From the NCBI RefSeq assembly GCF_011170125.1, contig NZ_BLLN01000005.1:124001-188000 (forward strand): a DNA stretch of 64,000 nt, given 5' to 3'. Every line of letters begins with the position of its first letter. The stretch's first letter is position 1. Origin of the DNA: Streptomyces diastaticus subsp. diastaticus (GTDB lineage: Bacteria > Actinomycetota > Actinomycetes > Streptomycetales > Streptomycetaceae). Below, piece after piece: positions 34,654 through 46,600 of the stretch. Both the position numbers and the translations under genes were made by a program. The notes beneath the pieces were generated by a model. The model saw nothing but the letters and a program-made list of their open reading frames with translations, searched no databases and was not told where the DNA came from.

Positions 34654-35166
34654 ATGCTGTCGGGACCGCCGCCCGGGCCCGAGATGAAGCTGCCGGCCGA
34701 CCTCAAGGTCACCTTCGAGGAGACGAAGCTGAAGGACCCCGACCAGGCTGCGGCTCTCCGGGACGCCCAGCTCTGCGCCAAGTCCACCGTCTTCGGCATC
34801 GCTGAGCCGGACCCCGAGTCGGAGGCGTACGGCTACTACGCCGTGACCGGCAGCCAGGCCGAGAAGTACGCGAAGGCCCGGATCGGCGTCTACGTCGACG
34901 GCGGCCTGACGATTGCCGGCGAGCGGCAGCACAGCCGCGCCGAGGTGCGGCCCGGGAAGAAGGACGGGTACGTCGTCACCTTCTGCAGCGATGAGAGCAA
35001 GGTCAAGGGCAAGCAAGAGGCGAGCGGTGAAACCTTCACGGGCGACCCGGGCCCGACGAACCTGTGGCACTGGACGCTCGACATGGTGCCCTCTCCCAAG
35101 ATCGACGGCCTGTGGCTCACCCAGGAGGCGATCGTGAAGGGCCGTGCCTCCGCCGAGTGCGGCTGA
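34654..35166 (+). pseudogene. Truncated secreted lipoprotein (signal peptide lost)
   Basis: The 170-aa frame has GPEMKLPADLKVTFEETKLK, then GYYAVTGSQAEKYAKARIGV and VVTFCSDESKVKGKQ, ending KGRASAECG. It resembles the C-terminal domain of a family of Streptomyces lipoproteins with a conserved disulfide-type Cys pair. Full-length members carry a lipobox signal peptide and a Ser/Pro-rich linker in front of GPE. Here only seven residues precede it, so the export signal is missing. It is probably a 5'-deleted gene; an unannotated upstream exon-like extension was not found. The alternative is a cytoplasmic variant. Confidence 0.6.
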
Positions 35167-35460
35167 CCGCCGCCCTGGCCGCGGTGAGGGCTTCTCCCCT
35201 TCGGCCCGCCCCGGAGGCGCGCGGCACGACGCGGGGTCGGACCTTGCCGACGGGGCCCGGGTCGCCATGGGAGACCCTGCGACCAGGGCTGTCACGGTGA
35301 GGGGCATCTGGCACCGTGGCACCGGGCCGGCCCGTCACTTCCTGTCCCGGCCCGGAGCCCGGGGTCGGCATCAGTCACGCGCCGGATGAGGTCCAAGGGG
35401 GCTTCTTGACCGGAGCAGGCGGCTGCGGAGCGTCGTCGGCGAACTGGACGAGATCACGGT

Positions 35461-37920
35461 TCAACGAGTGGCCGCTCCGTCGAACCCCGCGTAGCTGTCC
35501 GGCAGCTGGAGTTCCGCCCAGATGGTCTTGCCGTCGGTCGAGTGCCGGGCGCCCCAGCGCTGGGTCAGCTGAGCGACCAGCATCAGCCCGCGTCCGCCCT
35601 CGTCGAAACCGGCCGCCCGGCGCAGGTGCGGGGCGGTGCTGCTCGTGTCGGAGACCTCGATGATGAGCGTGCGGTCCAGGATCAGCCGCAGCCGGATGGG
35701 GCCGGACGCGTGCCGGATGGCGTTGGCGATCAGCTCGGTGACCACCAGCTCGGTGGTGAACACCGCTTCCTGGAGCTCCCACCGTGTCAACTGCTCGTCG
35801 ATGTCCTTACGGGCGGTACCGCAGCTCGCCGGGTCGTCGGGGATCTCCCACGTCGTCACGTGCGCCGCGTCCAGCACCCGGGTGCGCGCCATCAGCAGGG
35901 CCACGTCGTCGTCCGGCGCCCCGCCCGGCAGCAGCGCCTCGATGACCGCCCCGCACTGGGCGTCGAGCGAGGCGGTCGGCGGGGCGGCCACCGCCTCGTG
36001 CAGCAGTCGGTAGCCCTCGTCGATGTCCCGGTCGCGGCGCTCCACCAGGCCGTCGGTGAACAGCGCCAGCACCGAGCCCTCGGGCAGCGAGAACTCCGCT
36101 GACTCGAACGGCAGCCCACCCAGACCCAGCGGCGGCCCAGCGGGCAGCTCCATGGTGGTTCCGCCACCCGTTTCCGGGTCGATCAGGACGGGGGGCGGAT
36201 GCCCGGCCCTGGCTACCGTGCAGCCGCCGGCGACCGGGTCGTAGACCGCGTACAGACAGGTCGCGCCGATGTCCCCGGCCGGCTCCTCTCCCCCGGTCTC
36301 GTCGGAGAGACGGAGCACGAGGTCGTCCAGGTGGGTGAGCAGTTCGTCCGGGGGCAGATCGACGTCCGCGAGCGTGCGTACCGCGGTACGCAGCCGGCCC
36401 ATGGTCGCCGAAGCCTGCACCCCGTGCCCCACCACGTCGCCCACGATCAGTCCCACCCGCGCCCCGGACAGCGGGATCACGTCGAACCAGTCGCCGCCCA
36501 CACCGGTCCGCCCGGCCGCCGCCAGATAGCGGGAGGCGACCTGCACGGCGCTGCGTTGCGGGAGCGTCCGCGGCAGGAGGCTGCGCTGGAGCGCCAGCGC
36601 CGTCTCCCGCTCCTGAGTGAAACGCTGTGCGTTGTCCAGGCACACTGCGGCCCGGGCCACGATCTCCCGGGCCACCAGTACGTCGTCCGGCGTGAACGGA
36701 TCCGGGCGCCGGTACCGAAGGAACTGCGCGACCCCCAGCGTCACCCCGCGCGCCGACAGCGGCACGGACAGGATGGAGTGCACCCCCAGCTCCCTGGCGT
36801 GACGTGCTCGCTCCGGTTCCTGCTCCGCCCAGGCGCGAAAGGCCTGATCGTCCTTGTGCAGCACCAGCGACTCACCCGTGAGCACGGCCCGCACCGGCGA
36901 GGACGCGATGGCGTGGTCCCACTCCTGCCCGGTCTCCACCAGCGCCTCGGGGGTGTCCTCCCGGGTGGAGCGGTGCGCGGCCCGGCGCAGGGTCAGCACG
37001 CCGAGCGACGGCGGGGTGTCGCTGTGCGGCTGCGGGGTGATGAGCAGGTCCACGCTGCCGAAGTCGGCCAGCCGGGGCACGCACACGTCGACCAGTTCCT
37101 GGGCGGTGCGGCCGACCTCCAGAGTGCTGCCGATCCGCCGGGTGGCGTCGTTGACCAGTTGGAGCCGCACCTGCGCCCGGGCCTCGTCGGTGATGTCGAC
37201 GGCGGACAGTGCGACCGCCACCAGCTCGCCCTGTGCGTCCCACACCGGAGCGATCCGCGCCAGCCAGGCGTGCTCGCGCGACTCGCCGCCGCTGCGCAGC
37301 CGGGTGCGGACGTCCCTGGGCCTGCCGCTCTCCATCACCTGGCGCAGTTGCTCCTCCAGTTCGACGCTCTGCGGCTTGCCGCCGATCTCCGACAGCCGCA
37401 GCCCGCGGGCCTCGTCCTCGGTGAGCCCGATGACCTCCTCCATCGCGCGGTTGGCCCGCCGCAGCCGGACGCCGGTGTCGTACAGGGCGAGGGCGTTGGG
37501 CGCGTAGAGGAACGCCGGGCGGGGCAGCTGGTCGTCCTCCACGGTGCGCTCGGCCCCGGCCAGCGGGCTGACGAGCAGCCACCCGTCGGGGTGACCTTCG
37601 TATCGCGGAAGCCAGTGGGCCAACAGCCGCACGGTCAGCCGTCGGCCGTCGCGGTGCCGCAGGTCCACGGTGCCCTTCCAGCGCAGCCGCCGCTCGTCGC
37701 CGCACGGGGCGGTGGCGGAGGGGTCGGCGAGGAGTTCGCGGGCCGGGCGGCCCAGCATCTCCGCCGCGGTGTGACCCAGCAGCCGCTGGGCGCCGTCGTT
37801 CCAGTGCGTGATCCGGCCGGAGCCGTCCAGGAGGACCCGGGCGGTGGCTCCCTCGTCCGGGGCCCGCCCCCAGGGGTCGTCTCCGCGCCAGGAAGGGCGT
37901 CCATGGCCGACAGTGCTCAC
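35461..37920 (-). CDS. PAS/GAF/PP2C (SpoIIE)/HATPase regulatory phosphatase
   Basis: About 819 aa with two N-terminal PAS domains (GRITHWNDGAQRLLGHTAAE; NALALYDTGVRLRRANRAME), a GAF domain (about 285-440), a PP2C-type SpoIIE phosphatase (VGGDWFDVIPLSG, VGLIVGDVVGHGVQASATMG, ALFTDGLVERRD) and a C-terminal anti-sigma-factor-like histidine-kinase ATPase (FTTELVVTELIANAIRHASG, GGRGLMLVAQLT). Such proteins link ligand or redox sensing to partner-switching control of sigma factors. The start is uncertain: the GTG at 37920 sits just before the first PAS domain, the GTG at 37938 is equally possible, and the frame extends to 38223. It diverges from the DUF1963 gene. Confidence 0.88.
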   Translation of the reverse strand: MSTVGHGRPSWRGDDPWGRAPDEGATARVLLDGSGRITHWNDGAQRLLGHTAAEMLGRPARELLADPSATAPCGDERRLRWKGTVDLRHRDGRRLTVRLLAHWLPRYEGHPDGWLLVSPLAGAERTVEDDQLPRPAFLYAPNALALYDTGVRLRRANRAMEEVIGLTEDEARGLRLSEIGGKPQSVELEEQLRQVMESGRPRDVRTRLRSGGESREHAWLARIAPVWDAQGELVAVALSAVDITDEARAQVRLQLVNDATRRIGSTLEVGRTAQELVDVCVPRLADFGSVDLLITPQPHSDTPPSLGVLTLRRAAHRSTREDTPEALVETGQEWDHAIASSPVRAVLTGESLVLHKDDQAFRAWAEQEPERARHARELGVHSILSVPLSARGVTLGVAQFLRYRRPDPFTPDDVLVAREIVARAAVCLDNAQRFTQERETALALQRSLLPRTLPQRSAVQVASRYLAAAGRTGVGGDWFDVIPLSGARVGLIVGDVVGHGVQASATMGRLRTAVRTLADVDLPPDELLTHLDDLVLRLSDETGGEEPAGDIGATCLYAVYDPVAGGCTVARAGHPPPVLIDPETGGGTTMELPAGPPLGLGGLPFESAEFSLPEGSVLALFTDGLVERRDRDIDEGYRLLHEAVAAPPTASLDAQCGAVIEALLPGGAPDDDVALLMARTRVLDAAHVTTWEIPDDPASCGTARKDIDEQLTRWELQEAVFTTELVVTELIANAIRHASGPIRLRLILDRTLIIEVSDTSSTAPHLRRAAGFDEGGRGLMLVAQLTQRWGARHSTDGKTIWAELQLPDSYAGFDGAATR

Positions 37921-38148
37921 CTTCCCAGCCTGAGGCACCAGTGAGGGGGGCGGCAATCCGGGAACGCCAGGCGGGGGCTCGGACACGGACCGTGAGACGT
38001 CGCAGCCCGTCGGCAAGCAGGCCGTTAGCCCGGGTAAGCCCGCTGGAGGCGCGTTGAGCACCACGAACAGAGACTCCGGCGAAGCTGCGTACCTGAACCG
38101 AGACCCGCTCACGGAGATCGTGTCCGAGACGGCCCATAGAGTGCGCCC

Positions 38149-38937
38149 ATGATCGAACACAGGAACACCGACCGAGTGCATCGCTTCCGCGCCGAAGCCG
38201 CTTCCCGGGGACTGCCGGCCCACGAGACGGAGGAGTGGCTGAAGGCTGTCAAGCCCGCGGTCTTCTGGACGTACAAGGGTGACGGGCCCGTCGCGGCACG
38301 GTTGGGCGGGGACGCGCTGCTGCCCCGAGAGGCACCGACCCCGACCGCCCCCCTGGTCGCCACCGTCGACTGCTCACTGCTGCCGTCCGACACCGGGCTC
38401 CCCTTGCCCGCCGACGGCCACCTGCTGTTCTTCGCCGAGCCGAACGTGAGCTTCTACGGCTCGAAAACCGACATCGTGCGCTACGTCCCCGCCGGCACTC
38501 GGACGACCGCACGTCCTGCCGATTCTTGGTACGACGCGTACCCGTCGCACGACCTGCGCATGGCATGGTTCGGTACTTCCACACCGGACACGGACACCTA
38601 CGCCTCAGCGAAGTGGGGCGACGACCTGGACGATGAGGAACTCGACCGCGTCACGCGACTCGTGGAAGACATGGACGGCGCCTGGACGAGCACCGGCGGC
38701 CTGTGGCCCATGTGGACCCTCGCGCTTGGCGGCAACACCATCGCCCTGAACTGCGACCCGCTGGACAGCGTCCGGGAGGACGAACCGGAGGACGCCGAGA
38801 ACTGGGTGCTGCTGGCCACCTGGCGCTGCGGCGAGGAGGTCAAGCAACTGGACCAGGGCATCATCAGCTGGCTGATCCGCCGCACAGACCTGGCCTCTCT
38901 CCGCTTCGACCGCGCCTATCTCTGGGTCGACATGTGA
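38149..38937 (+). CDS. DUF1963 (YwqG-like) protein
   Basis: A 262-aa protein of the YwqG/DUF1963 family, recognised from ARLGGDALLPREAPTPTAPL (the LGG-x-P-x-LP pattern), a central LFFAEP strand and the C-terminal WVLLATWRC segment. The family's function is unknown; members occur in SUKH-like immunity contexts and as stand-alone genes. It has a short divergent promoter region shared with the SpoIIE-phosphatase gene and is followed by a good hairpin, so it is a single-gene unit. Confidence 0.75.
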   Translation: MIEHRNTDRVHRFRAEAASRGLPAHETEEWLKAVKPAVFWTYKGDGPVAARLGGDALLPREAPTPTAPLVATVDCSLLPSDTGLPLPADGHLLFFAEPNVSFYGSKTDIVRYVPAGTRTTARPADSWYDAYPSHDLRMAWFGTSTPDTDTYASAKWGDDLDDEELDRVTRLVEDMDGAWTSTGGLWPMWTLALGGNTIALNCDPLDSVREDEPEDAENWVLLATWRCGEEVKQLDQGIISWLIRRTDLASLRFDRAYLWVDM

Positions 38938-38951
38938 CACCGCGGCAATGC

Positions 38952-38985
38952 GCCCCTGCCGGTTCCCGACTGGCGCGGCAGGGGC
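38952..38985. terminator. Terminator after the DUF1963 gene
   Basis: GCCCCTGCCG (38952-38961) pairs perfectly with CGGCAGGGGC (38976-38985) across a 14-nt loop, 14 nt after the stop codon. Confidence 0.7.
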
Positions 38986-39583
38986 CTGCTCGATGGAGTC
39001 TGGTGGCGGCCCCCACCACGCCGTGGGCGACGGCTGGTCCATGGGAATCACCCTGGCGCCGGGCCACAGGAGCCGTACGGCGCCGGGCGCCCGGCGGCCG
39101 GGGCTCCCCGGCGCGGCCAAGGCCGCGGTTCACGGACTGCGCCCGGCTGGAGCACGCGCTGAGCGACGGCCCGGGGCCGAACCGGAACAGTTCTGGCGGG
39201 CAGAGGCCGACGGTGCCCTACGTCGTGCCGGTCGCGTCCAGCGCCGATCGCGCCGCGCGCGAACGGGCAGGAGCGGGGGTCTGGGGACGCCTTCAGCCAC
39301 GCGCCCGGCTCGGCGAGGCCGACGCCTTCGCCGACCTGGTGAGGTCCGCTGACACCGCGATCACAGGTCTCACAGATCTCGGGTCGGTCAGCAACGCCGG
39401 AAGGACCTCCCCGCAGCCGCGGCGTTAGCCGGTCACGGTCCCGCTGCGGGTGACCCGGGAGAGGAGGGCGGGTGACCACGAAAGACCCGCGAGCCCGATC
39501 GCCCTCGGGCGCGGACGGGACCGGCCCCGCACGAGGCCGTGGCAGTTGAGTCTCCCGCCACTGGAGGGTTCAGGATCTCGCTC
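38986..39583. other. Gap without a recognisable gene
   Basis: Several GC-driven frames are open on both strands, but none carries a recognisable domain, and no strong repeat is visible. The 3' end should hold the promoter of the MerR gene; CTGGAGGG about 20 nt before its ATG may be a distant ribosome-binding site. Confidence 0.4.
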
Positions 39584-40483
39584 ATGGACGAGACATTCAC
39601 CATCGGTCAGCTCGCGCGCCTCACCGGGCTTTCGGTACGGACGCTGCGCTACTGGTCGGACGAAGGAGCGATACCGCCCGTGGCCCGCTCCGTGAGCGGC
39701 TACCGCTTGTACGATCCCCTCTCCGTGGCACGCGCCGAGTTGGTCCGCGCCCTGCGGGAACTGGGCCTCGGGCTCGACGACGTGTGTGGCGTCCTGAGCG
39801 GCCGCAGCACGGTGGCAGAGGTCGCCGAGGCGCATGTGCACGCGGTCGACGCGCAGATCCGTGCCCTCAGGACGAGCCGGGCAGTCCTGTCCGCAGTGGC
39901 GGAACGTGGTGCCTCCGCCGAGGAGGCGACGCTGCTGAACCGGCTCGCACGACTTTCCGGCGCCGAACGCGAGCGCGTCATCGAGGAGTTCAAGGAAGAG
40001 GTGTTCGGCGATCTCGACGACCCGGGTCTCCGCGAGCGTATGCACGCCTACACCGTCGAGCTGCCGGACGATCCCACACCTGACCAGCTCGCCGCCTGGA
40101 TCGAGTTGGCCGAACTGGTAGGGGACTCCGGCTTCCGTGCCCGGTTGCGCACCTGGACGGAACTCAACACGCCTGTGCCCGGGCGGGGTCGTCCACCCGG
40201 CGCCTGCGTCTGGTGGGCCAGGCAGGTCGTCCACACCGTCGCGGAGGCCAGGGATCGTGGCACCTCTCCCCGCGAGCCGGCCGCGAGGGACCTGCTGACC
40301 TCGTTGTTCCCCGACACCGACTGGCCCGCCGTACTCCGCAGCGTCGAGGCAGGACTCGCCGCGGAGGCGGAGCGCTACCGCGGACTGCGCGCCCGGGTCC
40401 GCGGGCTGCGGACGTCACCCGACGCGACCGGAGAGCTGGAGTGGCTCGCCGAGGCCCTGCGTTCCGCTCTCCGGGCACGGTGA
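39584..40483 (+). CDS. MerR-family transcriptional regulator
   Basis: A 299-aa regulator. The N-terminal winged helix is classical MerR (FTIGQLARLTGLSVRTLRYW, SVSGYRLYD) and is followed by the dimerisation helix (ALRELGLGLDDVCGVLSG). The C-terminal about 180 residues form a helical effector domain without the Cys pattern of metal sensors, so the ligand is probably an organic molecule. It is flanked by long gene-free intervals, so the target may be the gene itself or lie elsewhere. Confidence 0.85.
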   Translation: MDETFTIGQLARLTGLSVRTLRYWSDEGAIPPVARSVSGYRLYDPLSVARAELVRALRELGLGLDDVCGVLSGRSTVAEVAEAHVHAVDAQIRALRTSRAVLSAVAERGASAEEATLLNRLARLSGAERERVIEEFKEEVFGDLDDPGLRERMHAYTVELPDDPTPDQLAAWIELAELVGDSGFRARLRTWTELNTPVPGRGRPPGACVWWARQVVHTVAEARDRGTSPREPAARDLLTSLFPDTDWPAVLRSVEAGLAAEAERYRGLRARVRGLRTSPDATGELEWLAEALRSALRAR

Positions 40484-41163
40484 CCGGGCCACGACCTACT
40501 CCTGGCGCTGCGGATGGCCGGCGGAGGCGGTACGGGCATCCGGAGGTCCGGACCTGTACCTCACTGACGGACCCATCCGGCGAGCCGCGGCCCGGGGGCT
40601 TCGGCCAGCGCTGCTTCGACCGGCCGGTCCGCACGCCGCATTGGCGCCCAGCCCACATCAGGCCGTGCACGGTGACCGGAGGGCGCGTGGTCGGGCCGAT
40701 GGCCCGGACCAGCGACAGCCACGGCGTCCCCGTGCCGGGCCCCGCCTCGGCGGGCACGCGGTCGCCTGCCGGCCGGGAGAACCCGCGCTCGGCCCGGCCG
40801 CAGTCGCCCGCCGCCTGAAGGCGGCGCTCACCGGGACAGCTGCGCGGCAGCTGGACCGCCCGTGCCGAGACTGGCCGGCGGCCCGGTATCGGCGCACAGC
40901 CGGTACGAAACGGGGCCGTCGCCGGGCTGTCGCCATGCCCCGGGCGACGCGAGCACCAGAGAGGGCGGCGCGGGTCGCTACTGTCCGTGGTGCGGCTCGA
41001 AACGCTTCGTGGCGTCAACCGCCTTCCGCGTCAGGCCGGCGTCAAGGATTCCGCGTATTCGTATGGACCGCATCAAGGCTGCTTGTCTCAGGGACGAAGC
41101 CGGGGTTTGCTCTCCATGGCCAGAAGGCCGAATTCCTTTCCTTACGTCAATCAGGAGCTCGCG
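40484..41163. other. Gap upstream of the kdp operon
   Basis: No gene is supported. The interval must contain the kdp promoter. I looked for a cyclic-di-AMP (ydaO-type) riboswitch and for clear KdpE-like repeats and could not identify either by eye. CAGGAGC 8 nt before the ATG at 41164 is the ribosome-binding site of the first small gene. Confidence 0.4.
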
Positions 41164-41247
41164 ATGGCCGACCTGGCCTTCGTCGTCGCAATACTCGCGG
41201 TGTTCGCACTGGTGGCTCTCGTCGCCCGGGGGGTGACCAAGCTGTGA
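41164..41247 (+). CDS. 27-aa single-helix membrane peptide preceding kdpF
   Basis: The product [27 protein letters not shown] is almost entirely one hydrophobic helix with a short basic tail. It has a strong ribosome-binding site (CAGGAG) and its stop overlaps the kdpF GTG (GTGA), so it is translated with kdp. I recall similar peptides before kdpF in other Streptomyces, which argues that it is real. It may be a second small Kdp accessory subunit or a translational leader. Confidence 0.65.
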   Translation: MADLAFVVAILAVFALVALVARGVTKL

Positions 41248-41333
41248 CCGTCGAGGACATCATCGGTCTCACCGTGGCCGTCTTCCTGCTCGGACATCTC
41301 ATCCTGGCCCTCCTCGCCCCGGAGAGGTTCTGA
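41244..41333 (+). CDS. kdpF: KdpF, small stabilising subunit of the potassium pump
   Basis: A 29-aa single-helix peptide ([20 protein letters not shown], ending ALLAPERF). The final L-x-x-PE(R/K)F is the KdpF signature. It stabilises the KdpABC complex in the membrane. The GTG start overlaps the upstream peptide's stop, and kdpA begins 8 nt downstream. Confidence 0.85.
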   Translation: MTVEDIIGLTVAVFLLGHLILALLAPERF

Positions 41334-41341
41334 GGACCGGT

Positions 41342-43002
41342 ATGAGCCCCCAGATCGCTGGCCTGCTCCAGCTCACAGCGGTGATCGCCGCCCTCGGTCT
41401 CGCATACCGCCCACTGGGCGATCACATGGCAAAGGTCTACTCCTCCGCGGATCATCACAGACCGGAGAAGTGGATTTACAAGACCATCGGCACCGACCCG
41501 GCCACCGAAATGAGGTGGCCCGCATATCTGCGCGGCGTTCTCGCCTTTTCGGCGGTGAGTGTCCTCTTCCTTTACCTGATGCAACGGGTTCAGGGCTCGC
41601 TCCCCGGGTCGCTGGGCTTTTCCTCCATCGATGCGGACCAGGCGTTCAACACCGCCGCGTCTTTCGTCGCGAACACCAACTGGCAGTCGTATGCCGGCGA
41701 GCAGGCCATGGGCCATGTCGTGCAGACCGGTGGCCTCGCGGTGCAGAACTTCGTCTCGGCGGCCGTGGGTATGGCCGTCGCGGTGGCACTCGTGCGGGGC
41801 TTCGCCCGGTCCCGTACGGGAGAGCTCGGTAACTTCTGGTCCGACCTGGTGCGCGGGACCGTCCGCATCCTGCTCCCGATCGCGGTGGTCGGCGCGCTGG
41901 TGCTGGTCGCCTGCGGCGCGATACAGAACTTCGCCGGCATCCATGAGGTCGGGCAGTTCGCCGGCGGGACGCAGCAGTGGAACGGCGGGGCTGTCGCCTC
42001 GCAGGAGGCCATCAAGGAGTTGGGCACCAACGGCGGAGGCTACTTCAACGCCAACTCCGCCCACCCCTTCGAGAACCCCGACGGGCTGTCCAACCTGTTC
42101 GAGATCTTCCTGATCCTGCTGATCCCGGTCTCGCTCACGCGGACCTTCGGCCGGATGGCCGGCTCACTCAAGCAAGGGTACGCGCTCCTCGGCGCGATGG
42201 CCGTCATCTGGCTCGGGTTCTCGCTCCTGATGATGTGGACCGAGTTCGCCCACCGCGGCCCGGCGTTCGAGATCGCGGGCGGGGCCATGGAAGGCAAGGA
42301 GACCCGTTTCGGGATCGCCGGCTCGTCGCTGTTCGCCGTCGCCACCACCCTCACCTCCACAGGAGCGGTGAACTCGTTCCACTCCTCCTACACCGGTTTC
42401 GGCGGCGGTATCACGATGCTCGGCATGCAACTCGGCGAGATCGCTCCCGGTGGTGTCGGCTCCGGTCTCTACGGCATGCTGATCATGGCGATCATCGCGG
42501 TGTTCATCGCCGGGCTGATGGTCGGCCGCACCCCGGAGTACCTCGGCAAGAAGATCGGCACCCGCCAGATCACGTTCGCCGCCTGCTACCTCCTCGTCAC
42601 CCCTTCGCTCGTGCTCGGTTTCACCGCGCTCGCCATGGCCCTGCCCACCCCGGGCACCTCGATGACCCACACCGGCGCCCACGGCTTCTCCGAGATCCTC
42701 TACGCCTACACGTCCGGCGCCAACAACAACGGCTCCGCCTTCGCCGGGCTCGACGCCGATACCCCGTGGTTCAACACCACCATCGGGATCGCGATGCTGC
42801 TGGGCCGGCTCCTGCCGATGGTGTTCGTCCTGGCTCTGGCCGGCTCGCTCGCCGAGCAGAAGCCGGTGCCCGAGACCTCGGGGACGCTACGCACCGACAA
42901 GCCCCTCTACGTCGGCCTGCTCCTCGGCACGATCCTCGTCATCACCGGTCTCACCTACTTCCCGGCCCTGGCGCTGGGACCGCTCGCCGAAGGGCTCGCC
43001 TC

Positions 43003-43006
<4 letters not shown>
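41342..43006 (+). CDS. kdpA: KdpA, potassium-binding subunit of the K+-transporting ATPase
   Basis: A 554-aa membrane protein of normal length with the conserved blocks of the selectivity-filter repeats: [52 protein letters not shown] and [15 protein letters not shown]. It forms the K+-selective pore of the KdpFABC complex. The kdpB ATG overlaps its stop by 4 nt. Confidence 0.95.
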
Positions 43007-45111
<2,105 letters not shown>

Positions 45112-45117
45112 CCCGCC

Positions 45118-45789
45118 ATGGCCGACAACACCGTCAGCAGCACCGCGCGCGTGCTCGGGGCAGGTCTGCGAGCCCTGCTCGTCCTCACCCTCGTCTGCGG
45201 AGTGATCTACCCGCTCGCCGTCACCGGCGTCGCCCAGGCCCTGTTCAACGACAAGGCCAACGGCTCCGAGATCGAGGACTCCGGCGGGCGGGTCGTGGGC
45301 TCCTTCCTCATCGGACAGCGGTACGACCTCCCGCTGAAGGACGGCGAGGAGTCACCCGACCCGGACCTGAGGTGGTTCCAGCCCCGCCCCTCCCACGGCC
45401 TCGGCAGCAACAACGTCAACACCCGGTACTCCCTCGTCGTCTCCGGCGCCACCAGCCGCTCCGGTGACAACGAGGAGCTGGTCCAGTGGGTGAAGGACGC
45501 CAAGGCAGCCGTGGTCAAGGACAACTCCACCCCCACGTACAGGGTGAAGCCCGCCGACGTACCGGCCGACGCCGTCACCTCGTCCGGCTCCGGACTGGAC
45601 CCCGACATCTCCCCCGCGTACGCGAAGCTCCAGGCACACCGGGTCGCCGAGAAGAACGGTCTGGCCCTGGCGGAGGTCGAGGGCCTCGTCGCCGAGCACA
45701 CCACGGGCCGGGTCCTCGGCTTCATGGGGGAGCCCCGGATCAACGTACTCGAACTGAACACCGCGCTCAGGGACCTGACCCACGCCTGA
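45118..45789 (+). CDS. kdpC: KdpC, periplasmic accessory subunit
   Basis: 223 aa with one N-terminal membrane helix (LLVLTLVCGVIYPLAVTGVA) and the family motifs GSFLIGQRY, WFQPRPS and SGSGLDPDISPAYAKLQAHR. It stabilises the KdpAB assembly. It starts 6 nt after the kdpB stop. Confidence 0.93.
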   Translation: MADNTVSSTARVLGAGLRALLVLTLVCGVIYPLAVTGVAQALFNDKANGSEIEDSGGRVVGSFLIGQRYDLPLKDGEESPDPDLRWFQPRPSHGLGSNNVNTRYSLVVSGATSRSGDNEELVQWVKDAKAAVVKDNSTPTYRVKPADVPADAVTSSGSGLDPDISPAYAKLQAHRVAEKNGLALAEVEGLVAEHTTGRVLGFMGEPRINVLELNTALRDLTHA

Positions 45790-45882
45790 CGGAGCGGAGA
45801 CAAGGAGCCGGGGTACCGGCGGGGCATCAGGAGCCCCTCCGGCGCCCGGTTCGTCCCACAACCACGGAAAGAGTGCACAGCC

Positions 45883-46566
45883 ATGCCCCGGGTAATCGTG
45901 GCGGAAGACGACGTGCAGTTGATGCGTGCCCTGCAGATCAACCTCCAGGTACGCGAGTACACCGTCGTGCAAGCCACCGACGGCGAGTCGGCGCTCCGGC
46001 TCGCCTCGACCTTCAAACCGGACGTCATCGTCCTCGATCTCGGTCTGCCGGACATGAGCGGCGTCGAAGTGATCAAGGTGATCCGGAGCTGGAGCCGGGT
46101 ACCGATTTTGGTCCTGTCCGCGCGTCACATGTCCGAGGACAAAGTGCGAGCCCTGGACGCGGGAGCAGATGACTATGTGACCAAGCCCTTCAGCATGGAC
46201 GAACTGCTGGCCCGGCTGCGGGCGGCCACGCGCCGACGGCAGGATTCCGCCGGGGCGGAGGCACCGGCCGCCGTCACCACGGACGAGTTCACCATCGATC
46301 TGGTGGCGAAGAAGGTCCATCGCGAAGGCCGCACCGTCCGGCTCACCCCGACTGAGTGGCATCTGCTCGAGATGCTGGTCGCCCGCCCCGGTCGCCTGGT
46401 GTCCCAGCGGCAGCTCCTGCGGGAGGTCTGGGGTCCCGCCTTCGAGGAGAACACGAACTACCTGCGGGTCTACATGGCCCAGCTACGGCGCAAACTCGAA
46501 GCGGACCCGGCCCGCCCCCGGTATCTGATCACCGAACCAGGCATGGGCTATCGCTTCGAACCCTGA
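45883..46566 (+). CDS. kdpE: KdpE, response regulator of the kdp operon
   Basis: A 227-aa OmpR-type response regulator. The receiver has the acidic pocket AEDD (residues 7-10), the phosphoacceptor D52 in IVLDLGLPDMSG and the lysine of VTKPFSMDEL. The winged helix (LTPTEWHLLEMLVARPGRLV, NYLRVYMAQLRRKLE) is complete. It follows kdpC by 93 nt, and the sensor-kinase gene that should follow is only a fragment. KdpE would need another kinase or act unphosphorylated. Confidence 0.9.
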   Translation: MPRVIVAEDDVQLMRALQINLQVREYTVVQATDGESALRLASTFKPDVIVLDLGLPDMSGVEVIKVIRSWSRVPILVLSARHMSEDKVRALDAGADDYVTKPFSMDELLARLRAATRRRQDSAGAEAPAAVTTDEFTIDLVAKKVHREGRTVRLTPTEWHLLEMLVARPGRLVSQRQLLREVWGPAFEENTNYLRVYMAQLRRKLEADPARPRYLITEPGMGYRFEP

Positions 46567-46600
46567 CCCCCTACCCGAGACGGAGGAACGAGAAGACATC

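Noticed and set aside
40980..41163. Possible cyclic-di-AMP riboswitch upstream of kdp
   Set aside because: Such riboswitches control potassium uptake genes in some bacteria, but I could not find the conserved ydaO/yuaA sequence blocks here by eye; a covariance-model search would decide.
45800..45850. Small hairpins between kdpC and kdpE
   Set aside because: Arms of only five base pairs; too weak to call a terminator, and kdpE is probably co-transcribed.
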